Positions 1 through 6,251 of a stretch of DNA of 6,257 nucleotides are shown here, one piece after another. This stretch comes from M3007 sp031398055 (GTDB taxonomy: Bacteria > Bacteroidota > Bacteroidia > Chitinophagales > Saprospiraceae): NCBI GenBank assembly GCA_031398055.1, contig JANNMS010000070.1, positions 1-6,257 on the forward strand. The letters are read 5' to 3'. The notes beneath the pieces were generated by a model. That model had not been told where the DNA came from, did not search any database, and saw only the letters and a program-made list of their open reading frames with translations. The position numbers and the translations under genes are program-made. Every line of letters begins with the position of its first letter. Positions within the stretch are counted from its first letter, which is position 1.

Positions 1-104
1 GTTAACGAATCAGCCGTCTCTCTTGTAGCACAGGCATCTTCCCTGTCAATAACACCCGCCAACATCTCCGTTGCCCACGAGCAGGGTCGAAATAAATTTC
101 GACC
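1..104. repeat. Probable interspersed repeat forming the 3' end of the glycosyltransferase gene
   Basis: Seen directly: a perfect 9-bp inverted repeat (GGTCGAAAT at 85-93, ATTTCGACC at 96-104, 2-nt gap) and a second small hairpin (ACAGG at 30-34, CCTGT at 42-46, 7-nt loop). Read on the minus strand, this stretch encodes the final 33 residues of the glycosyltransferase, including CWRVLLTGKMPVLQERR, a composition (about seven arginines in 26 residues) unlike the rest of that protein. From memory, peptides like GKMPVLQ arise when short non-coding repeats of bacterial genomes run into reading frames. I infer that a repeat copy inserted at or near the original stop and extended the frame. The left boundary is not visible and may lie outside the window. 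Only one copy is present here, so the repeat call rests on composition, palindromes and recollection. Confidence 0.45.
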
Positions 105-1564
105 TCCATTTTCTGCAACAAAACCCGCTTTCCATCCTCCGATTTCCAAACAGGGGCGTAGTTTTTTTCCAAAAGCGACAGGTGTTCGGTTTGCATAAAA
201 TAAAAATCGAGGGTCGAATCGAGCGGTTCAGGCAGCGACGGCGGCACGTCGCGTGGCTCGGAAATCAGGTGGCTGAAATTTGGCTGCGCGTATTTTTGAT
301 AAAAACGAAAGGACGGGTGCTGCAAACACCAAACCGCGATGGAATACGGCCCGTCCTTTTTTTCGGCGGCGTGCTGTTTTTCGAGGTAATCCAAAATGGT
401 TAGGTTGTCCCGGTCGAAGGCCCATTCGTAGGATTGTGAAAAATTTGCGCAGCGAAAAAAATTGAAAATGGCGACCGCCGCAAGGCCGATGACCAGCGCA
501 TTTTTTTGCTTTTCAAAATGGCGGGCGATTGCAAATAAAGCACTGATAATCAATGGACTGAACATCAAAGTGGTGCGCGTGGTGAGGTAAGAACTGCCCG
601 TAATTTTTACCAAAACCAGGTTGCAAAAAACGGTTGCGGGCAGCAGGGCGAGCAGCCAAATTTGAGAATTTAACCGTCCGCGATTTTTAAAAACCAAAGA
701 GCAAAACAAGCAAAACGCGAGCAAAAAAATGCCAGAAATCAAAATCGAAAACACGTCCGCGCCACTTTTTCCGGTGAGCCAGCAGTCGGCGAAATTTTTC
801 ACGGTGTCCTGGTAAAAACCGAGATTGCCGAACCGGATGAAATCGGACGAAGTTTTTATTTTTGAAATCGGGATGTAAATCAGGGCAGCGAGCCCGGCGG
901 CGGTCGCGGAAAGCCACGCGATTTTTCCAAAATTGGTGCGCCAATTTTGGAAAAAATGCCAAAAAAACAGGCCGCAAAAAGCCATGAAAAAATAGAGCAC
1001 CGTAAAATTTGAATACACCGCGAGGGCTGCGGACAGGCAAGCGAGGCGAAAAAAACGGCGGCTTTTTGCTGGGTCTTTTTCCAAAAAATCAAAATACAAA
1101 ACGCCAAAAACGAGGGCCGCAGCCTCGAAAGTTGCGGCCATTCCGTAGCCCCTGGCCAGCGAAAAAAACTCGGCCAAATATGGATTTGAAAGCCAAATCA
1201 GGAAAGCACAAACTTGAATCAAGGGTTTTTGAAACAATTGCCGCACCAAAATGTAGCCCAAAAACAAGTAAAAAACGCCAGCCAGCAAATTGCCCAAACG
1301 AAAAACCAACGGCGTTTCTGAAAATATACTTTTAAAAAAACGCATGGAAATCGTGTTCAAAATGTGGTTATTGGCACTCAACCAGCCCTCGGTGTAATCG
1401 TAAAAAACGATGCCCAAATAGGAATTTTGGGAAAGAATGACACTCGTCGCCTCGTCGTGAGTGATGGGAATTTGCACCGCCCGGACGACGATATAAATGA
1501 CGTAAAAAATGGCGGTCAGCCCTGCAAAAAATTTGAAATTGAAGGCGAGTGGTTTTTGAAACAT
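2..1564 (-). CDS. GT-C-type integral membrane glycosyltransferase (ArnT/PMT-like), acceptor unknown
   Basis: Predicted polyprenyl-phosphate-sugar-dependent glycosyltransferase acting at the outer face of the cytoplasmic membrane. With the start at 1564 the product is 520 residues. A first membrane segment (about 11-30) is followed by an extracytoplasmic loop with ITHDEATS (34-41), where D37/E38 fit the acidic pair of GT-C enzymes. Then come NNHILNT (65-71), a PLVFRLGN stretch (85-92), the SLARGYGM motif (135-142) and several more hydrophobic segments up to about 370. A soluble C-terminal part of about 150 residues follows, presumably extracytoplasmic. The frame stays open to an ATG at 1666, but those 34 extra residues are polar, basic and cysteine-containing and precede the first membrane segment, so I prefer 1564; neither start has a Shine-Dalgarno sequence. 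The tail from residue 488 is very basic and appears repeat-derived. The TAA stop is at 2-4. The fold class is fairly secure; the donor and acceptor (lipid, glycan or protein) cannot be told from sequence. Confidence 0.8.
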   Translation of the reverse strand: MFQKPLAFNFKFFAGLTAIFYVIYIVVRAVQIPITHDEATSVILSQNSYLGIVFYDYTEGWLSANNHILNTISMRFFKSIFSETPLVFRLGNLLAGVFYLFLGYILVRQLFQKPLIQVCAFLIWLSNPYLAEFFSLARGYGMAATFEAAALVFGVLYFDFLEKDPAKSRRFFRLACLSAALAVYSNFTVLYFFMAFCGLFFWHFFQNWRTNFGKIAWLSATAAGLAALIYIPISKIKTSSDFIRFGNLGFYQDTVKNFADCWLTGKSGADVFSILISGIFLLAFCLFCSLVFKNRGRLNSQIWLLALLPATVFCNLVLVKITGSSYLTTRTTLMFSPLIISALFAIARHFEKQKNALVIGLAAVAIFNFFRCANFSQSYEWAFDRDNLTILDYLEKQHAAEKKDGPYSIAVWCLQHPSFRFYQKYAQPNFSHLISEPRDVPPSLPEPLDSTLDFYFMQTEHLSLLEKNYAPVWKSEDGKRVLLQKMEVEIYFDPARGQRRCWRVLLTGKMPVLQERRLIR

Positions 1565-1691
1565 GCGGATTTTTTGAAAAATTTTGATGTCGAAAGGCAA
1601 TACTGTTGCTGGGCGGCAAAAATAGGGCGGCTTTTTCGGCAAATAAAAATTACAGCAGAGGCGCATTTTTTACGGGTTCAGGCACCTTTTT

Positions 1692-1722
1692 TCTGGGATG
1701 GTTTGCGCCCGTTTTAGTTTTG
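1692..1722 (+). promoter_or_regulatory. Candidate Bacteroidota-type promoter upstream of ccsBA
   Basis: TAGTTTTG at 1715-1722 matches the Bacteroidota -7 consensus TAnnTTTG exactly. Nineteen bases upstream lies TCTG (1692-1695), one base off the usual TTTG -33 element and at the expected spacing. Transcription would start near 1730 and leave a leader of roughly 170 nt before the ccsBA start codon, which is long. Short consensus matches occur by chance in T-rich DNA, so this is only a candidate. Confidence 0.3.
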
Positions 1723-1761
1723 ACTTTGAGTTGGTTATCAAAGAATTACTGCGATGTTGGA

Positions 1762-1810
1762 CAACTATTTCCCTGTTTTTTTCGAATATAATTCTATCAC
1801 CCAACTATTT
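1762..1810. repeat. 9-bp direct repeat CAACTATTT, 40-bp period
   Basis: CAACTATTT occurs at 1762-1770 and again at 1802-1810, exactly 40 bp apart, in the middle of the divergent intergenic region. The stretch between them holds a short palindrome, GAAT-ATA-ATTC (1784-1794). Two same-facing sites about four helical turns apart would suit a regulator binding one face of the DNA, but nothing else in the sequence supports a bound protein. It could equally be chance or a trace of a small duplication. Confidence 0.3.
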
Positions 1811-1845
1811 GCACCAAAAAAACGCAGGTTTTTAATTTAACCAAC

Positions 1846-1877
1846 GCCAAAAAGCCGCTCGGCAACTTCATTTTGGC
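1846..1877 (+). promoter_or_regulatory. Leader hairpin just upstream of the ccsBA start codon
   Basis: GCCAAAA (1846-1852) pairs perfectly with TTTTGGC (1871-1877). Inside this 7-bp stem lies a second short stem, GCCG (1854-1857) with CGGC (1860-1863), leaving an asymmetric bulge AACTTCA on the 3' side. The structure ends 23 nt before the ATG at 1901 and is not followed by a T-run, so it does not look like a terminator. It could affect translation or RNA stability of ccsBA. It does not match any riboswitch class I recognise. Confidence 0.35.
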
Positions 1878-1900
1878 TTCCTAATTTCTATTTTCCAAGC

Positions 1901-4900
1901 ATGAAATATTTACAAAAATATTTGAAAATCATTTCCGACCGGCTGTTTTCGACTTCGGCTGCCGGTCTCTACATTTTGCTTTTTGCCATTTCCATCGGTG
2001 CGGCCACGTTTGTCGAAAACGATTTTGGCACGAGCGCGGCGCAAAAAGTCATTTTCAAATCGCACTGGTTCGAACTGCTTTTGGTGTTTTTTTCCATTTC
2101 TTTGATTGTCAATATTTTCAGGTTCAGAATGTTACAGCAAAAAAAGTGGGCAACGCTTACTTTTCATGCCTCGATGGTCATCATCGTCATCGGCGCGGGC
2201 GTGACCCGGTATTTTGGAAAAGAAGGCATGATGGGCATCCGCGAGGGCAGCGCGTCGAACACGTTTTTGACCGCCGAAACGTACCTGCAATTTCAGTTTT
2301 TGAAAAACGGGAAAAAGTTTTCGTTCGACGAACCCGTGCTTTTTGCCTCGCTCGGCGACAACCATTTTCGGCAATCCTATTTGATTGGAAATGAAGAATT
2401 GAAAGTTGAGGTCGTCAAATTTGTCCCAAATCCGAAAGAGGTTTTGACCGACGACCCGACGGGCGTACCGGTTTTGAAAGTCGTCATCGGTGGGGCAGGG
2501 GGGCGCGAGGAATTTTTGGTCAAACTGGGCGACAAGAAAAATATCTACGGCACGCTGTTCAATTTTGGCAACGCGCCCGACCCGCAGGCCTTCAATATTA
2601 AATACGAAAACAGCGACTTGTCGTTCACCGCGCCCACGCCTTTTGCCCAAATGGTGATGGCCACGCAGGCCCGCGACACGCTCGCGCCGGGCATTTCGCA
2701 CCCGCTGCGGCTGCGGAGTTTGTACTCGAACGGGGTGCAAAATTTCGTTTTTGGCGATTTCAAACCCGCCGCGCGCGCCGAAATGTCGTCGTCTTCCCGA
2801 AAAATGACCAGCACGAGCGACGGCGGTCTGGAGATGAAAATCAGTCTCGGCGGCGAGGAAAAACCGCTTTTTGTCACCGGAAGCCAGGGCGACGAGGGCA
2901 GGCCGGGGGTCGTCAATTTTTCAAATGGCAATGCTTTGGCGGTTTTTTACGGGGCAAAACGGGTGCCGCTACCGTTCTCGATTCAACTCCGCGACTTCAT
3001 TTTGGAAAAATATCCGGGCACCGAAAACGCCTCGTCGTATGCCAGCGAGGTCACTTTGATTGACCCGCGAAACAACGTGAACCGTCCCCAACGTATTTAT
3101 ATGAACAACATCATGGACTACGAAGGCTACCGTTTTTTCCAATCGTCGTTCGACCAGGACGAACTCGGGACGTATTTGAGCGTCAATTTCGACGCGCCGG
3201 GGACGTGGATTTCGTACCTCGGCTACCTCCTTTTGACCCTCGGAATGGTGCTGGTTTTGTTTGACAAAAAAAGCCGTTTTCAGCAACTTGCCGAAAATAT
3301 CAGGCGGGCGAAACAGGCCGAAAAAGTGGTCGCCGGGTTTTTCGTCGCCTGCTTTTTTGGTTTTTCGACGCCTGCTTTTTGCGGCCCGCCGGTGCCGAGC
3401 GGGCAGGAAGTGAGTGCTGGCCACGCCTCGAAATTTGGCGAAATTTTGGTCCAAGATCACAAAGGCCGGCTGAAACCGATGAACACTTTTGCCAGCGAGG
3501 TGCTGCGAAAACTTTCAAAAAAAGAAACGCTTTTTGGCCAATCGGCGGAGCAAATTATCCTCGGCATGGCCGCCAACCCGCGCGATTGGTACGATGCGAA
3601 AATGGTGAAAATCGGGAAACACGAGGAGGTTCGAAACCTGCTGCAAGTCGAGGGCGACCTCGTTTCGTACGCTGATTTTTTTGGGAAAAACGGCGAGTAC
3701 AAATTGAAAGAAGCCGTGCGCGGGGCGTACAATATGCCACCCCGCGACCGGGGCGTTTTTGAAAAAGAACTCGTCAAAATTGACGAAAAGGTGAACATCT
3801 GTTCGATGATTTACTCCGGACGGTTCATGAAAGTGTTCCCGATTCCGGGCGACACGACTTTCACTTGGCAGTCCCCGGCGGAAACGCACCAGCACGGCGA
3901 CGCTGCGGGCGGTGGCACGATTGTCGACAAATTTTACCCGATGTACATCCCCGCCCTGCAAAATGCGATTCAAAATAACGACTGGAACTACGTCAACCGG
4001 ATGGTCGGCGAACTGGACAATTACCAAAAAAAATACGGCGGCGCGATTTTGCCCACGCCAGCGACCGTCAACGCAGAACTTTTGTTGAACAAAATAAACG
4101 TTTTCAACCGCCTGACGGGGCTTTACGCCTTGCTGGGTTTGTCGTTTTTGGGGCTGCTTTTTTTCTCCGTTTTCAAACCCAATGTCAATTTGAAACGCGC
4201 CGGGCAAATCGCGTTCGGGCTGCTGGTTTTTGGTTTTTTGATGCACGTTTTTGGGCTGGGTTTGCGGTGGTTCATCACTGGCCGTGCGCCGTGGTCAAAT
4301 GGTTATGAATCAATGATTTACATCGGTTTTACGACGACTTTGGCGGGGCTGATTTTTGCCCGAAATTCGTTCGGCGGACTGGCGGCGACGACGGTTTTGG
4401 CGGCGACCATCATGGCCGTCGCGGGGATGAGTTACCTCGACCCGGAAATCACGCCGCTGGTGCCGGTTTTGAAATCTTATTGGTTGACGATCCACGTTTC
4501 GTTGGAGGCGGGGAGTTACGGTTTTCTGGTTTTGGGGGCAATCATCGGCATTTTGAACCTGATTTTCATGATTTTCAAAAACCCAAAAAACGCCGAAAAC
4601 ATCAACCGCATCATCAAAGAACTTTCGTGGATCAGCGAAATGACCTGCATCGGCGGGCTGTTCATGATCAGTATCGGGACATATTTAGGGGGTGTTTGGG
4701 CGAACGAATCGTGGGGCAGGTATTGGGGCTGGGACGCAAAAGAGACCTGGGCCCTGGTGACGATTTTGGTGTATTCGTTCATTTTGCACATGCGGTTTAT
4801 CCCCGGGCTGCGGGGGCTTTATGCTTTCAATGTGGCGACTCTGTTTGGCTGGGCATCGGTGGCGATGACTTATTTTGGGGTAAATTATTATTTGTCCGGG

Positions 4901-5035
4901 CTACATTCGTACGCTGCGGGTGATCCGGTTCCAGTGCCCGATTTTGTGTATTATATCGTTGCGGGGCTGGTGGTGATTGCGGTTTTGGCGAAGTGGCGGG
5001 AGGTGGTGAATGGGCGGGCGGCGGCGAAAGGGTAG
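1901..5035 (+). CDS. ccsBA: Fused ResB-CcsA cytochrome c synthase (System II haem lyase)
   Basis: Carries haem across the cytoplasmic membrane and attaches it to CXXCH motifs of apocytochromes c outside the membrane. The product has 1,044 residues and about 14 membrane segments. The ResB half has helices near 21-37, 54-73, 84-103 and 435-454 around a large extracytoplasmic domain (104-434) ending in the typical YRFFQSSFDQDELGTYLSVN stretch. A further helix (476-493) precedes an extracytoplasmic linker (about 495-737). The CcsA half (738-1036) holds LRW..TGRAPWSNGYES (788-804) and the WWD motif WGRYWGWDAKETW (938-950). The expected haem histidines are visible: H89 and H963 within membrane helices, H865 and H1002 in the flanking outer loops. 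Predicted topology puts the WWD motif and both loop histidines outside, with basic loops (455-475, 758-767, 893-909) inside. ATG 1901 directly precedes the first helix; there is no clear ribosome binding site. No thioredoxin-like partner, CcdA or cytochrome c gene lies in the window. Confidence 0.95.
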   Translation: MKYLQKYLKIISDRLFSTSAAGLYILLFAISIGAATFVENDFGTSAAQKVIFKSHWFELLLVFFSISLIVNIFRFRMLQQKKWATLTFHASMVIIVIGAGVTRYFGKEGMMGIREGSASNTFLTAETYLQFQFLKNGKKFSFDEPVLFASLGDNHFRQSYLIGNEELKVEVVKFVPNPKEVLTDDPTGVPVLKVVIGGAGGREEFLVKLGDKKNIYGTLFNFGNAPDPQAFNIKYENSDLSFTAPTPFAQMVMATQARDTLAPGISHPLRLRSLYSNGVQNFVFGDFKPAARAEMSSSSRKMTSTSDGGLEMKISLGGEEKPLFVTGSQGDEGRPGVVNFSNGNALAVFYGAKRVPLPFSIQLRDFILEKYPGTENASSYASEVTLIDPRNNVNRPQRIYMNNIMDYEGYRFFQSSFDQDELGTYLSVNFDAPGTWISYLGYLLLTLGMVLVLFDKKSRFQQLAENIRRAKQAEKVVAGFFVACFFGFSTPAFCGPPVPSGQEVSAGHASKFGEILVQDHKGRLKPMNTFASEVLRKLSKKETLFGQSAEQIILGMAANPRDWYDAKMVKIGKHEEVRNLLQVEGDLVSYADFFGKNGEYKLKEAVRGAYNMPPRDRGVFEKELVKIDEKVNICSMIYSGRFMKVFPIPGDTTFTWQSPAETHQHGDAAGGGTIVDKFYPMYIPALQNAIQNNDWNYVNRMVGELDNYQKKYGGAILPTPATVNAELLLNKINVFNRLTGLYALLGLSFLGLLFFSVFKPNVNLKRAGQIAFGLLVFGFLMHVFGLGLRWFITGRAPWSNGYESMIYIGFTTTLAGLIFARNSFGGLAATTVLAATIMAVAGMSYLDPEITPLVPVLKSYWLTIHVSLEAGSYGFLVLGAIIGILNLIFMIFKNPKNAENINRIIKELSWISEMTCIGGLFMISIGTYLGGVWANESWGRYWGWDAKETWALVTILVYSFILHMRFIPGLRGLYAFNVATLFGWASVAMTYFGVNYYLSGLHSYAAGDPVPVPDFVYYIVAGLVVIAVLAKWREVVNGRAAAKG

Positions 5036-5044
5036 GGAAAAAGC

Positions 5045-5072
5045 GGGGCGGTTGGCCTATTTTCGCCGCCTC
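5045..5072 (+). other. Weak hairpin in the ccsBA-rhuM gap
   Basis: GGGGCGG (5045-5051) can pair with CCGCCTC (5066-5072) through seven pairs including one G-T, enclosing a 14-nt loop. The sequence that follows is AAAAGTCAATTTCA with no T-run, so it is not a standard intrinsic terminator. It sits in the 51-bp gap between ccsBA and the RhuM gene, so read-through from ccsBA into the next gene remains possible. Confidence 0.25.
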
Positions 5073-5086
5073 AAAAGTCAATTTCA

Positions 5087-6106
5087 ATGGCCAATAAAAA
5101 ACTACAAATCCGCAACAGCACTGCCGAGTTTTTGATTTTCACCAATCAAGGAAGCGGGGAAGGCATCGAAGTGCGCTATCAAAACGAGACCATTTGGCTT
5201 TCGCAAAAAATGATCGCTGCGCTTTTCGGTTGCAGCACGGACAATGTTTCGTTGCACCTCAAAAACATTTTCAAAGAAGGGGAAATGGCCGAAAATTCAG
5301 TTGCCGAGGATTTCTCGGTAACTGCCGCCGATGGCAAAAATTACAAAACAAAACATTATAACCTCGATGCCATCATCGCCTGCGGGTACCGGATCAATTC
5401 GGCAAAAGCCACCCAATTTCGGCAGTGGGCGACCTCCATTTTGAAAGATTTTGCCATCCGTGGCTATGTTTTGGACAAAGAACGGATGAAAAACGGCACG
5501 TTCCTGAACGCCGAATACTTTGACCAATTACTCGCCGACATCCGCGAAATCCGCGCCAGCGAACGCCGGTTTTACCAAAAAATCACGGACATCTACGCCA
5601 CCGCAATGGATTACAACCCGGACGATGCGACGACCCAAAACTTTTTTGCCGCCGTCCAAAACAAACTTCATTTCGCAATCCATGGCCACACCGCAGCCGA
5701 ACTGATCATGAACCGCGCCGACAGCGAAAAACAAAACATGGGACTGACTTCGTGGAAAAATGCGCCGTCCGGGAAAATCGTCAAAACCGATGTTTCCGTT
5801 GCAAAAAACTACCTCACCGAAAAGGAAATCAAAAGCCTCGACCGTTTTGTAACCATGTATTTGGACTATGCCGAGTCGCAGGCCGAAAACAATATCCCGA
5901 TGACGATGGGCGATTGGGCTGGAAAATTGAACGCGTTTTTGCAGTTCAACCAAAAAGAAATCCTCGAAAATGCAGGCAAAATAACCCAAGCGATTTCCAA
6001 AGCATTTGCCGAAAGCGAGTTTGAAAAATACCGGGTCGTGCAGGACAAACTTTTTGAAAGCGATTTTGACAAAGCCGTAAAAAAAGCACTCGACTTTGAA
6101 AATTAG
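5087..6106 (+). CDS. rhuM: RhuM-family protein (virulence RhuM / KilA- or Bro-like family)
   Basis: Full-length member of the RhuM family, 339 residues, close to the usual family size, named after a gene of a Salmonella pathogenicity island. The N-terminal region (about 10-135) resembles antirepressor-like DNA-binding domains: an EVRYQNETIWLSQKMIAALFG stretch (28-48) with helix-turn-helix character, NLDAIIACGYRI (92-103), and the signature FRQWATSILKDFAIRGYVLD (111-130). The central part has IREIRASERRFYQKITDIYA (152-171), then FFAAVQNKLHFAIHGHTAAE (186-205) followed by LIMNRAD. A C-terminal helical region (about 240-330) contains YLTEKEIKSLDRFVTMYLDYAE (242-263). There is no signal peptide or membrane segment, so it should be cytoplasmic. 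Start codon 5087 lies 51 bp after ccsBA with no Shine-Dalgarno sequence. The family is often encoded near restriction-modification or other mobile loci, but no partner gene is visible here and the molecular function is unproven. Family assignment is firm; DNA binding is inferred. Confidence 0.88.
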   Translation: MANKKLQIRNSTAEFLIFTNQGSGEGIEVRYQNETIWLSQKMIAALFGCSTDNVSLHLKNIFKEGEMAENSVAEDFSVTAADGKNYKTKHYNLDAIIACGYRINSAKATQFRQWATSILKDFAIRGYVLDKERMKNGTFLNAEYFDQLLADIREIRASERRFYQKITDIYATAMDYNPDDATTQNFFAAVQNKLHFAIHGHTAAELIMNRADSEKQNMGLTSWKNAPSGKIVKTDVSVAKNYLTEKEIKSLDRFVTMYLDYAESQAENNIPMTMGDWAGKLNAFLQFNQKEILENAGKITQAISKAFAESEFEKYRVVQDKLFESDFDKAVKKALDFEN

Positions 6107-6139
6107 CCCCATTTTCACAGGTCAAACGCATTAAAATCC

Positions 6140-6174
6140 ATTCCCGAAGGGAATCTATGTTTATAGCTCAGAGC
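6140..6174 (+). repeat. Small hairpin repeat, unit 1
   Basis: ATTCCC (6140-6145) and GGGAAT (6149-6154) form a perfect 6-bp stem with loop GAA. It is followed by CTAT-GTTT-ATAG (6155-6166, a 4-bp stem) and GCTC-A-GAGC (6166-6174). The unit begins 34 bp after the RhuM stop codon. The pattern TCCCGAAGGGA then TATGTTTATAG matches, as I recall it, a repeat class widely scattered between genes in Bacteroidota. It lacks a clean downstream T-run, so a terminator role is only possible. Confidence 0.7.
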
Positions 6175-6189
6175 AAGGGCATTTTCCTC

Positions 6190-6210
6190 AAATCCCGAAG
6201 GGATTTTATG
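6190..6210 (+). repeat. Small hairpin repeat, unit 2 (same orientation as unit 1)
   Basis: AAATCCC (6190-6196) and GGGATTT (6200-6206) form a perfect 7-bp stem with loop GAA, followed by TATG and then TTTT (6211-6214). The CCCGAAGGG core is identical to unit 1 and the tail again starts TATGTTT. The hairpin followed by a short T-rich stretch could end transcription coming from the RhuM gene, though the T-run is short and offset by four bases. Confidence 0.75.
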
Positions 6211-6230
6211 TTTTCAGGCGCGAGTTTTTA

Positions 6231-6251
6231 CATAAAATCCCTTCGGGATTT
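6231..6251 (-). repeat. Small hairpin repeat, unit 3 (inverted relative to unit 2)
   Basis: This 21-bp stretch is the exact reverse complement of 6190-6210, so units 2 and 3 form a perfect 21-bp inverted repeat around a 20-bp spacer (6211-6230). On its own it folds as AAATCCC-TTC-GGGATTT (6235-6251). The opposed arrangement would let the RNA form either two small hairpins or one long one. The cluster may continue beyond the right edge of the window. Confidence 0.75.

Larger units (their letters stand above)
1667..1900. other. Divergent intergenic region between the glycosyltransferase and ccsBA
   Basis: This AT-rich, T-tract-rich stretch separates two divergently transcribed genes, so it should hold the promoters for both. 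If the glycosyltransferase starts at 1564, the non-coding region extends to about 1565. I see no credible protein gene or structural RNA gene in it. Candidate signals inside are a promoter match (1692-1722), a 9-bp direct repeat CAACTATTT (1762-1770 and 1802-1810) flanking the small palindrome GAAT-ATA-ATTC (1784-1794), and a leader hairpin (1846-1877). I found no convincing minus-strand promoter; TATATTCG on the minus strand (1783-1790) is one base off the TAnnTTTG consensus but lacks a well-spaced upstream element. Confidence 0.6.

Noticed and set aside
1364..1717. Plus-strand open frame spanning the start of the glycosyltransferase and the intergenic region
   Set aside because: It is mostly antisense to the glycosyltransferase, including codons for its conserved ITHDEATS region, and has no recognisable protein features.
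1757..1792. TTGGAC (1757-1762) with TATAAT (1787-1792) as a sigma-70-like promoter
   Set aside because: The spacer is 24 bp, far from the usual 16-19, and this lineage normally uses the TTTG/TAnnTTTG type.
3515..4246. Long minus-strand open frame (243 codons) opposite ccsBA
   Set aside because: It lies fully inside the well-supported ccsBA gene, has no recognisable domain, and is explained by the strong codon bias of the real gene. The same holds for the 202-codon minus frame at 2132-2740.
1901..5035. Two separate genes (resB and ccsA) joined by a sequencing error
   Set aside because: The frame is continuous, the linker helix and middle domain fit a predicted 14-helix topology, and long fused forms are known in this phylum.
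5045..5072. Intrinsic terminator after ccsBA
   Set aside because: The stem includes a G-T pair, the loop is large, and no T-run follows. It is listed only as a weak hairpin.
5528..6118. Minus-strand open frame (196 codons) opposite rhuM
   Set aside because: It mirrors the codon bias of rhuM, and its phenylalanine/valine/glycine-rich product resembles no family I know.
6140..6251. CRISPR array
   Set aside because: There are only three short units, one inverted, with unequal spacing and spacers too short; no cas gene is present.
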